64,000 bases of DNA. Origin: Actinopolyspora alba. Its GTDB lineage: Bacteria; Actinomycetota; Actinomycetes; Mycobacteriales; Pseudonocardiaceae. How positions within the stretch are numbered: position 1 is the stretch's first letter; each line of letters opens with the position of its first letter. The stretch is from positions 124,001-188,000 of the forward strand of contig NZ_FOMZ01000008.1 in assembly GCF_900112765.1 (NCBI RefSeq), in the 5' to 3' direction. The translations under genes and the position numbers were made by a program. Below, piece after piece: positions 17,985 to 26,537 of this stretch. The notes below the pieces were generated by a model. That model made no database searches. It was not told the origin of the DNA and saw only the letters and a list, made by a program, of their open reading frames with translations.

Positions 17985-18977
17985 ATGAGCAGCACCGCAC
18001 CCGACCGAAGCCCGGCACAGCGCACCGACTTCCACTCGCTGCGCGCGGGCGGCGTCAACTGGGACGCGTTACCGCTGCGGCTGTTCGACAAGGGCAACGC
18101 GAAGTTCTGGAACCCGGCCGAGATCGACTTCAGTCGCGACGCCGCCGACTTCCGGGAGCTCACCGAGCAGGAGCAGCAGGGGGTCGCACTGCTCTGCGCC
18201 CAGTTCATCGCGGGTGAGGAGGCGGTCACCGAGGACCTGCAGCCGTTCATCTCGGCGATGGGCACCGAGGGACGGTTCGCCGACGAGATCTACCTCACGC
18301 AGTTCGCCTTCGAGGAAAGCAAGCACACCCTGGGGTTCAGGCTCTGGCTGGACGCCGTCGGCCTGACCGATGACCTGCACCCGTACGTGGCGGAGAATCC
18401 GGGTTACCGTGCGATCTTCTACGAGGCCCTGCCCGAGTCGCTGAACACGCTGCATCGGGACCCGAGCCCGGCCAACCAGGTGCGCGCCTCGGTGACCTAC
18501 AACCACATCGTCGAGGGAACACTGGCACTGACCGGCTACTACGCGTGGAACAAGATATGCCGGGAGCGCGACATCCTGCCCGGCATGCGGGAACTGATTC
18601 GTCGGATCGGCGACGACGAACGCCGCCACATGGCCTGGGGAACGTTCACCTGTCGCCGACACGTGGCCGCGGACGAGCGCAACTGGGAACTCGTGCAACA
18701 GCGGATGGACGAACTGCTGCCCCACGCGGTCGAGCAGATCCAGTGGCGGCCCGACTGGGCCGGCGATCAGGAACCGTTCGGCCTCGACCTCGACGAGCTC
18801 TCCGCGTACGCCTCCGACCGGGCGGGCAGGCGACTGGGCGCGATCTCGGCGGCGCGGGGTGCCGACGTGGCGAGCATCGACGTGGACGCCGCCCCGGAAC
18901 GGCTGGAGGAGCAGTTCGGCGAAGAGGACGCCGCGGAGCTGGAGCGGATCGACCGGGGTGGGACGAACGGTTCGTGA
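17985..18977 (+). CDS. R2-like ligand-binding oxidase (R2lox)
   Basis: A ferritin-like Mn/Fe protein of 330 residues, very close to mycobacterial Rv0233 rather than a true ribonucleotide reductase subunit. All six metal ligands are visible: Glu78 (FIAGEEAV), Glu111 and His114 (FEESKH), Glu177 (NHIVEG), Glu212 and His215 ([10 protein letters not shown]). The Val81 and Tyr172 that form the unusual ether cross-link in R2lox are both present. R2lox binds a long-chain fatty-acid-like ligand; its physiological substrate is unknown. The ATG at 17985 follows GTGAAGGTG. Homologues are often mislabelled NrdB. Confidence 0.9.
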   Translation: MSSTAPDRSPAQRTDFHSLRAGGVNWDALPLRLFDKGNAKFWNPAEIDFSRDAADFRELTEQEQQGVALLCAQFIAGEEAVTEDLQPFISAMGTEGRFADEIYLTQFAFEESKHTLGFRLWLDAVGLTDDLHPYVAENPGYRAIFYEALPESLNTLHRDPSPANQVRASVTYNHIVEGTLALTGYYAWNKICRERDILPGMRELIRRIGDDERRHMAWGTFTCRRHVAADERNWELVQQRMDELLPHAVEQIQWRPDWAGDQEPFGLDLDELSAYASDRAGRRLGAISAARGADVASIDVDAAPERLEEQFGEEDAAELERIDRGGTNGS

Positions 18978-19002
18978 GTCCAGCCCGAGTCCGAGCCGGG
19001 GC

Positions 19003-19026
19003 ATAGATTTCCCGCGAAATCGCCGG
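19003..19026. repeat. Repeat R1, copy E
   Basis: ATAGATTTCCCGCGAAATCG followed by CCGG, 26 bp after the R2lox stop codon. Confidence 0.55.
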
Positions 19027-19152
19027 TCCGACGTCCGGAACCGGTCGTGGCCGTTTCGTTACCGCCGCTCCCGAAACGATTTCGCTCCCGATCGCGATGT
19101 CGCGGACAGCGTGCGCGGCACGCTGTCCGTAATCGACAGAGAGGTTGCACAG

Positions 19153-19833
19153 ATGTATCAGCAGCCGGGACAGGCTGCCCCGAAGAACGGCATGGGGATC
19201 ACCGCTCTGGTGCTGGCGATAATCGGGATCCTGCTGGCGTGGATCCCGGTCATCGGTTTCTTCGGGTTCATCCTGGGGGCACTGGCGATCATCTTCGGGA
19301 TCATCGGCGTGGTGCGCGGTCACAAGGGCACGGCCACCAACCTGGTGATGAGCTACATAGGGCTGGCACTGGGAGTGGTCGCGTTCATCGTTTCGATCGT
19401 CGTCTTCGTGAGCTTCACCAACGCGGTCAACGATCAACTCGACGAGATGAACAGCGGCCCGGGAGAGACCCCTCAGGAGCAGTCGGCGCCCGCGCCGAGC
19501 GCGAGCTCCGACGGGCAGGGACAGTCCTCCGGCGACGGTCAGGACGCCGCCGGCTCGGGCAAGGTGATCTACGAGGTCACGGGCTCGGGAGGCGCGAGCT
19601 CGATCACCTACGGCAAGGGCACCCAGACGAGCCAGCAGACCAACGCCGAACTGCCCTGGAGCAAGGAGACCGGGAAAGCCGACAGCGTGCAGTTCTACTC
19701 GCTGTCCGCGCAGAACGGGCAGAGCGGCGGCGACATCACCTGCAAGATCACCGTCGACGGCGAGGTCCTGGCCGAGAACACCAGCAACGGTCAGCACGCG
19801 GTGGTCACCTGCAACGGCAACACCGGATTCTGA
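19153..19833 (+). CDS. DUF4190-MmpS-like membrane protein
   Basis: A protein of 226 residues. Two transmembrane helices (GMGITALVLAIIGILLAWIPVIGFFGFILGALAIIFGIIGVVRG and SYIGLALGVVAFIVSIVVFVSF, DUF4190 style) are followed by an acidic Ser/Gln linker and then an exported domain matching MmpS proteins: VIYEVTGSGGASSITYGKG, LPWSKETG, SLSAQNG and ITCKITVDGEVLAENTSNGQHAVVTCNG. MmpS proteins assist MmpL lipid and siderophore exporters in mycobacteria; no MmpL gene is adjacent here. The ATG at 19153 has GAGAGG upstream. A strong terminator follows. Confidence 0.75.
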   Translation: MYQQPGQAAPKNGMGITALVLAIIGILLAWIPVIGFFGFILGALAIIFGIIGVVRGHKGTATNLVMSYIGLALGVVAFIVSIVVFVSFTNAVNDQLDEMNSGPGETPQEQSAPAPSASSDGQGQSSGDGQDAAGSGKVIYEVTGSGGASSITYGKGTQTSQQTNAELPWSKETGKADSVQFYSLSAQNGQSGGDITCKITVDGEVLAENTSNGQHAVVTCNGNTGF

Positions 19834-19884
19834 GCGAGGCCATCGGATCGCGCTGACCACCGACGGGAGGAGCCGATCCTGTGC

Positions 19885-19922
19885 CCCCGGGTGTCCTTCG
19901 ACCGGTCGAAGGACACCCGGGG
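19885..19922. terminator. Perfect 38-bp palindrome, terminator
   Basis: CCCCGGGTGTCCTTCGACC and its exact complement with no spacer, 51 bp after the DUF4190-MmpS stop codon. There is no T tail. Confidence 0.65.
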
Positions 19923-19959
19923 CAACCGCTCCCGGGAGCGCCGAAACGACCCGCCGGTC

Positions 19960-19985
19960 CGTCAATTTCTCGCGAAATCGCCGGT
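19960..19985. repeat. Repeat R1, copy F
   Basis: CGTCAATTTCTCGCGAAATC then GCCGG. It ends exactly where a hydrolase-like coding fragment begins. Confidence 0.65.
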
Positions 19986-20075
19986 GGTCCGTTCTTTTAC
20001 CACACCCACGGCGGCGGAATGATCATCGGCGACCGCTTCGTCGGAGTGGAAACCGTTCTCGACCGGGTCGAAGAA
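19986..20075 (+). pseudogene. Fragment of an alpha/beta hydrolase (HGGG type)
   Basis: About 30 codons read FFYHTHGGGMIIGDRFVGVE, then TVLDRVEE. HGGG followed by a short Gly/Asp stretch is the oxyanion-hole segment of the hormone-sensitive-lipase-like esterases. There is no start, no nucleophile elbow and no downstream continuation, so this is a relic. Its left edge abuts repeat R1 copy F. Confidence 0.5.
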
Positions 20076-20314
20076 CCGGACCGCTCCGGGAGCCACGGTT
20101 GTCTCGATCAACCGTCCGAAGTGTGTGGTGCTCGCCGCTCGGGACGCGTGACTTCGCCGGATTTCGTAGCTCGTTCGTCTGACAGAGCGCGCGGGTCGTG
20201 GACCGCGGCTCGACGCCACGGCACTCTGGTTGGCGGTACAGGAGCGTTGCCGTCCGCTCGTCTTCCCGTCGCGAGCGGAGTACCTGCTGGGCGGTTTCCG
20301 GTGAGGGAGAAAGC

Positions 20315-20698
20315 GTGGTCGACAGCAGCGATTGGAAGATCCGGGGCAACGTGCACCGCGATGCCAAGGTCTTCCGGGAGGTCCTCGAAGGCGAGGACCG
20401 CACAGCGTTCGAACGGGAATTCCGGGGCGCGCTGTGGGAAGTCGCCCAGGACTTCGACACCTCCCACACCGACGAAGTCCTCCTTCGCTGGTGGGGAAGC
20501 GCCGTGAACGCGGCCCAACCGATCACCGACGAAGAGCGGGACGCCATCGAACGCGCCGAACGCGGCGACTTCTCCAAGGTCTGGCAACACGACACGGACG
20601 GCACGTCGTGGCAACGAGACGAGAACGGCGTTCTCTGGCGCAGGGACGAGCACGGCGTCCACCGGGAAATCGATTCGGGACTGCGGGTGGACGGCTGA
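20315..20698 (+). CDS. Putative antitoxin (DUF6247-like)
   Basis: A soluble, acidic protein of 127 residues. The N-terminal 70 residues (AKVFREVLEGEDRTAFEREFRGALWEVAQDFDTSHTDEVLLRWWGSAVNA) resemble DUF6247 proteins commonly found before small toxin-like genes; the C-terminal part has a DGTSWQRDENGVLWRRDEHGVHRE repeat of about 10 residues. The GTG at 20315 has GGGAG 8 bases upstream. Its stop codon overlaps the start of the next gene by one base, so the two are translationally coupled. The antitoxin role is inferred from this arrangement. Confidence 0.55.
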   Translation: MVDSSDWKIRGNVHRDAKVFREVLEGEDRTAFEREFRGALWEVAQDFDTSHTDEVLLRWWGSAVNAAQPITDEERDAIERAERGDFSKVWQHDTDGTSWQRDENGVLWRRDEHGVHREIDSGLRVDG

Positions 20699-21201
20699 TG
20701 GCGAAGTACCGAGTCATCTGGAGCGATGTCCCGCTCGACGCGTATAACAAACTATCCGCTGATCGACGCAAGAAAGTTGACCAACTCAACTCGCGGTTGG
20801 CGAGCGACCCGAAGTCGATCAGCCGGTACAACGAGGGGACAGATCAGTGGACGACCACCGCGGACAACGGACTGATACTCGTCACGTTCATCCGCAGTGA
20901 CGCTGTCCTGCAGGTGAACGTGCTGCGAGCACAAGACATCCGAGCAAGCGGTGAAGCGGTTCCCGGAAGACGGAGAAGAGCCCGGCCCGGCGGTTTCCAC
21001 GGGTTCGCCCCGGAGACCGAGCTGCCCCCGTGCGCGAGACCCGCACCCGGTGGGTGCGCCGCATCCTGGCAGGGTGCCCCGGCGCACCGGCACGTTGCCC
21101 GCACCGGTAACCACCGGGGCCACCCCTCCCATCGGTTCACCCGATCCCGAGCATCTCCTTCGCCCGCTCCCGCATCTCCACCTTGCGCACCTTGCCGGTG
21201 A
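20698..21201 (+). CDS. Putative RelE/ParE-like toxin, apparently extended
   Basis: Residues 1-80 ([36 protein letters not shown], then [26 protein letters not shown]) have the strand-helix-helix-strands layout and size of RelE/ParE toxins, which cleave mRNA on ribosomes or poison gyrase. The frame then stays open for about 85 more residues of Arg/Pro-rich, non-conserved sequence and runs 65 bp into the antisense strand of the acyl-CoA synthetase gene. A TGA in a neighbouring frame lies at about 20951, near the expected end, so a frameshift or lost stop is likely. The start overlaps the stop of the antitoxin-like gene. Confidence 0.5.
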   Translation: MAKYRVIWSDVPLDAYNKLSADRRKKVDQLNSRLASDPKSISRYNEGTDQWTTTADNGLILVTFIRSDAVLQVNVLRAQDIRASGEAVPGRRRRARPGGFHGFAPETELPPCARPAPGGCAASWQGAPAHRHVARTGNHRGHPSHRFTRSRASPSPAPASPPCAPCR

Positions 21202-22789
21202 CCGTCATCGGGAACTCGTCGACCACCCGCACGTAACGCGGAATCTTGTAGTGGGCGAGCTCGCCGTGGCAGAACTCCCGCAGCGCTTCGGGGGTGAGTT
21301 CCTCCGCGCCCTCCCGCAACCGGACCCAGGCCATCAGCTCCTCGCCGTAGCGCTCGTCCGGCACTCCGATCACCTGGGCGTCCAGGATGTCCGGATGCGT
21401 GTACAGGAACTCCTCCACCTCGCGGGGATAGATGTTCTCGCCACCCCGGATGATCATGTCCTTGATGCGGCCGGTGACGCTGATGTAGCCGTACTCGTCC
21501 ATTACGGCCAGATCGCCGGTGTGCATCCAGCGTGCGGAGTCGATCACCTCGGCGGTCTTGTCCGGCTCGTTCCAGTAGCCGAGCATCACCGAGTACCCGC
21601 GCGTGCACAACTCCCCCGATTCGCCGCACGGCACGGTCAGCCCGGTGTCCGGATCGACGATCTTCACCTCCAGGTGCGGCCCCACCCTGCCCACGGTCGA
21701 CACCCGCCGTCGCAGCGAGTCGTCGGCCCTGGTCTGCACCGACACCGGCGAGGTCTCCGTCATCCCGTAGCAGATGGCGACCTCGCCCATCCCCATCCGC
21801 TCGATGACCTGCTTCATCACCTCCACCGGACAGGGCGAGCCCGCCATGATGCCGGTGCGCAGCGAGGACAGGTCGTAATCCGCGAAGTCGGGCAGATCCA
21901 GCTCGGCGATGAACATCGTCGGCACGCCGTACAACGATGTGCAGCGCTCGGCCCGCACAGCACCGAGCGCCGAGGCCGCGTCGAACCCCTCGGAAGGGAT
22001 GATCATGGCGGCACCGTGGCTGGTGCAGGCCAGATTGCCCATCACCATCCCGAAGCAGTGGTAAAAGGGCGGGACGATCGCCACCCGGTCCCGCTCGGTG
22101 TAGCCGCACAGCTCACCGACGAAGAAACCGTTGTTGAGGATGTTGTGGTGCGACAGCGTCGCACCCTTGGGGAAACCGGTCGTTCCGGAGGTGTACTGGA
22201 TGTTGATCGGGTCGTCGGCGGACAGCTCATCCTCGGCACGACGCAGCCGCGCGGGGTCGAGCGGATACCGGAACAGCTCGTCCCATTCCGGACTTCCGAG
22301 GAAGACCACCCGCTCCAGCTCGGGGCAGCTCGGGCGAACCCGCCCGACCATGTCCACGTAGTCGGAAGTCTTGAACCGTTCCGCCGAGATCAGCGTGCGA
22401 ACCCCGGCCTGGCCGAGCACGTACTCCAGCTCGTGCACCCGGTAGGACGGGTTGATGTTGACCAGGATCGCGCCGATCCGCGCGGTGGCGTACTGCACCA
22501 GTGTCCACTCGGCGCGGTTCGGCGCCCAGATGCCGACCCGGTCCCCCTTGACCAGCCCGGTCTCCAGCAGACCGATGGCGAGCGCGTCCACCTCGGCGAC
22601 GAACTCGCGGTAGGTCCAGCGGCGTCCGGTGGCGAACTCGACCATCGCGTCCCGCTCCGGGAACCGCTCCGCGGTGTGCAGCAGGTTGGCACCGATGGTC
22701 TCGCCGATGAGCGGGACGTCGGAGGTCCCCGAGGAATAGCTGGGGCTGGTGGTCGGAACAGCGAGCTCCGCGCGGTCGGTGTGCGACAC
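21137..22789 (-). CDS. Acyl-CoA synthetase (AMP-binding)
   Basis: An ANL-superfamily ligase of 550 residues that activates a carboxylic acid as acyl-AMP and then acyl-CoA. Core motifs are [18 protein letters not shown] (P-loop), [10 protein letters not shown] (A5), [36 protein letters not shown] (A7) and [23 protein letters not shown] (A8), ending in the catalytic Lys region [13 protein letters not shown]. It is most like medium/long-chain fatty-acid ligases. The GTG at 22789 has GGAGG 6 bases upstream; earlier in-frame codons lack this. Chain-length preference cannot be read from sequence. Confidence 0.9.
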   Translation of the reverse strand: MSHTDRAELAVPTTSPSYSSGTSDVPLIGETIGANLLHTAERFPERDAMVEFATGRRWTYREFVAEVDALAIGLLETGLVKGDRVGIWAPNRAEWTLVQYATARIGAILVNINPSYRVHELEYVLGQAGVRTLISAERFKTSDYVDMVGRVRPSCPELERVVFLGSPEWDELFRYPLDPARLRRAEDELSADDPINIQYTSGTTGFPKGATLSHHNILNNGFFVGELCGYTERDRVAIVPPFYHCFGMVMGNLACTSHGAAMIIPSEGFDAASALGAVRAERCTSLYGVPTMFIAELDLPDFADYDLSSLRTGIMAGSPCPVEVMKQVIERMGMGEVAICYGMTETSPVSVQTRADDSLRRRVSTVGRVGPHLEVKIVDPDTGLTVPCGESGELCTRGYSVMLGYWNEPDKTAEVIDSARWMHTGDLAVMDEYGYISVTGRIKDMIIRGGENIYPREVEEFLYTHPDILDAQVIGVPDERYGEELMAWVRLREGAEELTPEALREFCHGELAHYKIPRYVRVVDEFPMTVTGKVRKVEMRERAKEMLGIG

Positions 22790-22933
22790 GGCTACCTCCG
22801 TTACGCCGTTCAGGGCAGTGGAACCGCATGATTGCGCACTGTCGCGACGGCGTCGAGGGTTCACGGGGTTTCGGTGCCGAGTACGTCGAAAAACCCGGCC
22901 GACGAACTCCTACTGGGTACTAGAATGTCGATC

Positions 22934-23716
22934 ATGCGGAGCTACCTCGTCGACTCCTTCACCGACACTCCCTTCAGCGGCAATCCGGCGGCGGTAGTGC
23001 TGCTCGACGAACCCGCCGATCCGGCCTGGATGCGGGCGGTGGCGGCCGAGTTCAACCAGAGCGAGACCGCGTTCGTGGTCACCGGGGTCGACGAGCACGC
23101 GGCGAAGCCGCTGCGCTGGTTCAGCCCCACCACCGAAGTGGACCTCTGCGGGCACGCCACGCTGGCCACCGCCCACGTGCTCGGCGGTTCGCAGCGGTTC
23201 GACACCCGCAGCGGTGAGCTGACCTGCACCGCTACCGACGACGGCACAGTGGAGATGGACTTTCCGCTGCGACCGAACGAACCCGTCGAGGACCTCTCCG
23301 TCGTGGCCGCGCTCGGCGACATCGCCCCCGAGCGGGTGATCGCCGTGGCCCGCAGCGACACCGATCTGCTGGTTCACCTCGACGACGCGGGACTGGTGCG
23401 CGAGCTGCGCCCCGACCTCTCGGAAGTACCGCGAATCGCCGAGCGCGGCGTGATCGTCACCGCCACGAGCGACCGACCGGAGGTGGACTTCGTCAGCAGG
23501 TTCTTCGCTCCCGCCGTGGGCATTCCCGAGGATCCGGTGACCGGATCGGCGCACTGCTCGTTGGCCCCCTGGTGGGCGGGACGACTGGGACGCACGGAGC
23601 TGGTGGGTGAGCAGGCATCGGCACGTGGCGGAACGGTGCGGGCCAGGCTGGAAGGCCGACGGGTGGTGCTGGGAGGCCGTGCGGTGACCGTGCTGGCGGG
23701 AACGCTCGCGGCGTAA
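22934..23716 (+). CDS. PhzF-family isomerase
   Basis: A member of the PhzF/diaminopimelate-epimerase fold family, 260 residues. Motifs are VDSFTDTPFSGNPAAVVLLDE, NQSETAF (catalytic Glu44), WFSPTTEVDLCGHATLATAHVL and EDPVTGSAHCSLAPWW. TAGAAT lies exactly 7 bases before ATG 22934, so the transcript is probably leaderless from there; an ATG three codons upstream overlaps that -10 element. Enzymes of this family isomerise small metabolites; phenazine synthesis is not implied, as no phz genes are nearby. Confidence 0.85.
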   Translation: MRSYLVDSFTDTPFSGNPAAVVLLDEPADPAWMRAVAAEFNQSETAFVVTGVDEHAAKPLRWFSPTTEVDLCGHATLATAHVLGGSQRFDTRSGELTCTATDDGTVEMDFPLRPNEPVEDLSVVAALGDIAPERVIAVARSDTDLLVHLDDAGLVRELRPDLSEVPRIAERGVIVTATSDRPEVDFVSRFFAPAVGIPEDPVTGSAHCSLAPWWAGRLGRTELVGEQASARGGTVRARLEGRRVVLGGRAVTVLAGTLAA

Positions 23717-23843
23717 CGACACGTCGGGCGGCGCGGCGGAAGGCTCTACGGCGGTGCGAATCGGCCGCGAAACCGGAACTTCTCCGAAAAACTGGGGGAT
23801 TCTCCCCGAACCTGCCCGCACCGGGAGCTGGCATCGTGGTGTC

Positions 23844-24245
23844 ATGCGACTGCTTCTCAACATCGTCTGGCTGGTGCTCAGCGGCTTCTGGATGGCCCTC
23901 GGCTACGTCTTCGCCGGGATACTGCTGTGCGTGACGATCATCGGCATCCCGTTCGGCATCGCCTCGTTCCGGATGGCGAACTTCGCGCTGTGGCCCTTCG
24001 GTCGGCGACTGGTCGACGAACGCGGTTCGGGGGCGTTCTCGGCGATCGGCAACGTGCTGTGGATCATCCTGGCAGGCTGGTGGCTGGCGCTGGGACACAT
24101 CACCACGGGGGTGGCGATGTGCCTGACGATCATCGGGATCCCGCTGGGGATCGCCAGCTTCAAGCTCGTTCCCGTCTCGCTGGTGCCGTTCGGCAAACGA
24201 ATCGTGGACACCGACGACGCCCACGCGCTGGTGCCGCGTCGGTGA
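23844..24245 (+). CDS. YccF-family inner membrane protein
   Basis: A protein of 133 residues made of two similar halves, each with a transmembrane helix pair and the TIIGIPFGIASF or TIIGIPLGIASF signature, plus ALWPFGRRLV and SLVPFGKRIV. This internal duplication defines the YccF (DUF307) family, whose function is unknown. The ATG at 23844 has no ribosome site; CATCGT six bases upstream may be a leaderless -10. Confidence 0.85.
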   Translation: MRLLLNIVWLVLSGFWMALGYVFAGILLCVTIIGIPFGIASFRMANFALWPFGRRLVDERGSGAFSAIGNVLWIILAGWWLALGHITTGVAMCLTIIGIPLGIASFKLVPVSLVPFGKRIVDTDDAHALVPRR

Positions 24246-24428
24246 CGGTCGGTACGGCGCACGCTCGGCTCCCGGTCGAGCCACCGCGAGCAGGCAGTCG
24301 CTTCGCGGTTCCGAGGGCCCGGAGACGTCGAGTGAGCACGATCGGCGCGGCAGCGCCGACACCCGCCCCCGGTGTTCGGCACCGCCGCGTCCTCCCCTCG
24401 GGCGCTGTCGTGCGGACTCCGGCGTGAC

Positions 24429-24444
24429 GAGCGGGTGCCCGCTC
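24429..24444. terminator. Possible shared terminator
   Basis: GAGCGGG-TG-CCCGCTC between the convergent YccF and HAD phosphatase genes. The loop is very tight, so confidence is low. The rest of the 275-bp gap shows nothing recognisable. Confidence 0.3.
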
Positions 24445-24520
24445 TGGCTCGTGCCGCGTACGACCGCCCGGGCGGAAGGCGCCGTTCCGAGGCACCCGGT
24501 CGAGGAGGAACGGTCCCCGA

Positions 24521-25312
24521 TCAGTCGAAGGGGTTGGCCACTCGCCCGGCCAGGTCCGCCACGGAGTCGATGACCTTGGTGGGACGGTACGGGAAGTGCT
24601 CGGCGGTGTCGCGGTCCGAGATTCCGGACAGCACCAGGATCGTCTGCAACCCCGACTCCAGTCCGGAGCGGACGTCGGTGTCCATCCGGTCACCGATCAT
24701 CAGGGTGTTCTCCGAGTGGGCCTTGAGCTCCCGCAGCGCCGAACGCATCATCAGCGGGTTCGGCTTGCCGATGTAGTAGGGCTCGCGCCCGGTCACCCGC
24801 TCGATGAGCGCGGCGACCGCTCCCGTGGCGGGCAGCGTTCCCTCCCGGCTGGGTCCCTTCTCGTCCGGGTTGGTCGCGATGAACCGGGCACCGCCCTCGA
24901 CGAGCCGGATGGCCTTGGTGATCGCCTCGAAGCTGTAGGTGCGGGTCTCGCCGAGCACCACGTAGTCGGGCTCGCGGTCGGTGAGCACGTAGCCGATGTC
25001 GTGCAGCGCCGTGGTCAGTCCGGACTCGCCCACCACGTAGGCGGAGCCACCGGGGCGCTGCTGGTCCAGGAACTGCGCGGTGGCCAGCGCGGAGGTCCAG
25101 ATCGACGACTCCGGTACGTCCAACCCGCTGCGTTGCAGCCGCGCCCGCAGGTCTCGCCTGGTGTAGACGGAGTTGTTGGTGAACACCATGAAGGGGAGTC
25201 CGTGTTCGTGCAGGTCGGCGAGGAACTCGTTCGCACCGGGAACCATGTGTTCCTCGTGCACCAGCACGCCGTCCATGTCCATCAGGTAGGTCCAGGGGGA
25301 TATCTCAGTCAC
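24521..25312 (-). CDS. NagD-like HAD phosphatase
   Basis: A HAD-superfamily type IIA phosphatase of 263 residues. Motif I is YLMDMDGVLVHEE, motif II FTNNSVYTRRDL, the NagD-type cap follows, motif III is the Lys in IGKPNPLMM and motif IV is IGDRMDTDVRSG. NagD-like enzymes dephosphorylate nucleotides or sugar phosphates. The GTG at 25312 lies 7 bp after the modC stop codon, so this gene may be the last of the mod operon; whether that has meaning for molybdate uptake is unknown. Confidence 0.85.
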   Translation of the reverse strand: MTEISPWTYLMDMDGVLVHEEHMVPGANEFLADLHEHGLPFMVFTNNSVYTRRDLRARLQRSGLDVPESSIWTSALATAQFLDQQRPGGSAYVVGESGLTTALHDIGYVLTDREPDYVVLGETRTYSFEAITKAIRLVEGGARFIATNPDEKGPSREGTLPATGAVAALIERVTGREPYYIGKPNPLMMRSALRELKAHSENTLMIGDRMDTDVRSGLESGLQTILVLSGISDRDTAEHFPYRPTKVIDSVADLAGRVANPFD

Positions 25313-25319
25313 CCCTCGA

Positions 25320-26537
25320 TCATCCACCGGAAACCGGGTGTATGGCCACTTCCGTGGCCTTGACCGCGAAAAAAACCTCGTCTCCGATCCGCAGCCCCAG
25401 CTCGGCGACGGCAGCGGGAGTGATGTCGGCGGCCAGCGCGGCCTCCGAGTCGGGCGAGTCGGTCTCGCCGCGAAGCCTGATCGCGTCGCCACGGGGTTCC
25501 ATACCGACCACCCGTACCGGGATCGCGTTGCGCGGGCTCCCCTCGGGCGCGTGGGGATGCACCGCCACCGCCGTCGGTGGGAACACGGCGGCGGCGGGTT
25601 CTCCGGGAGTGGTCGGTTCGACCACGCTGCCGTGGAGCGCCCTGCCCCGCGGTGTCCGTACGGTCTCGCCGGTTGCGGTGCCGGTGATCAGGTTGAGACC
25701 GGCGATACGCGCGGTGAACGCGGTCCTGGGGCGGGACAGCACTCGATGGGTGCTGCCCTGCTCGACCACGGCACCCCGGTCGAGCACCAGGACCCGGTCG
25801 GCGAGCACCACCGCGTCGAGCACGTCGTGCGTCACGAGCACGCAGGGCCGTCGCTGCTGCCCCAGCACCCGGTGCAGCAGTCCCCGCATCGCGGGAGCCG
25901 CCGCCACGTCCAACGCGGACAGCGGCTCGTCGAGCAGCAACAGCTCGGGCTCGGCGGCCAGCGCCCGTGCCAGTGCGACCCGCTGCGCCTGTCCGCCGGA
26001 CAGCTCGGACGGTTCACGGTCACCGAGATCACCGGTCTCGGTTCGCCGCAGCCACTCCAGCGCGGCACGCCGTGCCGGTTTCCTGCGAACACCAGAGGCG
26101 CGTATCCCGAATGCCACGTTGTCCAGCGCCGTGAGGTGCGGGAACAGCATCGCCCGCTGGGCGAGCAGTCCGACGCCGCGGCGGTGGGTGGGGACGTCGA
26201 TCCGACGTCGGGTGTCCAGCCAGGTGTGGTCCGCGAGCCGGATCCCGCCGTGTTCCGGGCGAACGGAGCCGGTCAGCGCGGTCAGCAGCGTGGACTTGCC
26301 CGCCCCGTTCGGGCCGAGCACGGCCAGCACTTCTCCGGGGGGCACTCGGCAGGCCAGTTCGAGCGTGAAATCGCCGCGCCGCAGGCGAACCTCGGCGACC
26401 AACCCGCTCTCCTCGCGGGCCTCTCCCCCGCCGGGCGGGTTCGCCGGGTAGGGCACGGTGGCGTACCCCGCGAGCTCGGAACCGTCGGTAGGGCCGGAAC
26501 CGTCGGTACGATCAGGGCCGTCGATACGGTCAGGCAC
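25320..26537 (-). CDS. modC: Molybdate ABC transporter ATP-binding protein
   Basis: The cytoplasmic ATPase of the molybdate importer, 405 residues. Walker A GPNGAGKSTLL, signature LSGGQAQRVALARALA, Walker B LLLLDEPLSALD and the H-loop LVTHD are all intact. The C-terminal part (about 270-400) carries a TOBE/Mop-like oxyanion-binding domain (GDEVFFAVKATEVAIH). The N-terminus has an extra 45 or so residues with an Asp/Gly repeat (DGPDRTDGSGPTDGS). It overlaps modB by 8 bp. Confidence 0.9.
   Translation of the reverse strand: MPDRIDGPDRTDGSGPTDGSELAGYATVPYPANPPGGGEAREESGLVAEVRLRRGDFTLELACRVPPGEVLAVLGPNGAGKSTLLTALTGSVRPEHGGIRLADHTWLDTRRRIDVPTHRRGVGLLAQRAMLFPHLTALDNVAFGIRASGVRRKPARRAALEWLRRTETGDLGDREPSELSGGQAQRVALARALAAEPELLLLDEPLSALDVAAAPAMRGLLHRVLGQQRRPCVLVTHDVLDAVVLADRVLVLDRGAVVEQGSTHRVLSRPRTAFTARIAGLNLITGTATGETVRTPRGRALHGSVVEPTTPGEPAAAVFPPTAVAVHPHAPEGSPRNAIPVRVVGMEPRGDAIRLRGETDSPDSEAALAADITPAAVAELGLRIGDEVFFAVKATEVAIHPVSGG

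Noticed and set aside
17985-18977. Ribonucleotide reductase beta subunit (NrdB)
   Set aside because: The Val/Tyr cross-link pair and close match to Rv0233 identify R2lox; there is no nrdA nearby.
22925-22936. ATG at 22925 as start of the PhzF-like gene
   Set aside because: It overlaps the apparent -10 element TAGAAT; ATG 22934 fits a leaderless start better.
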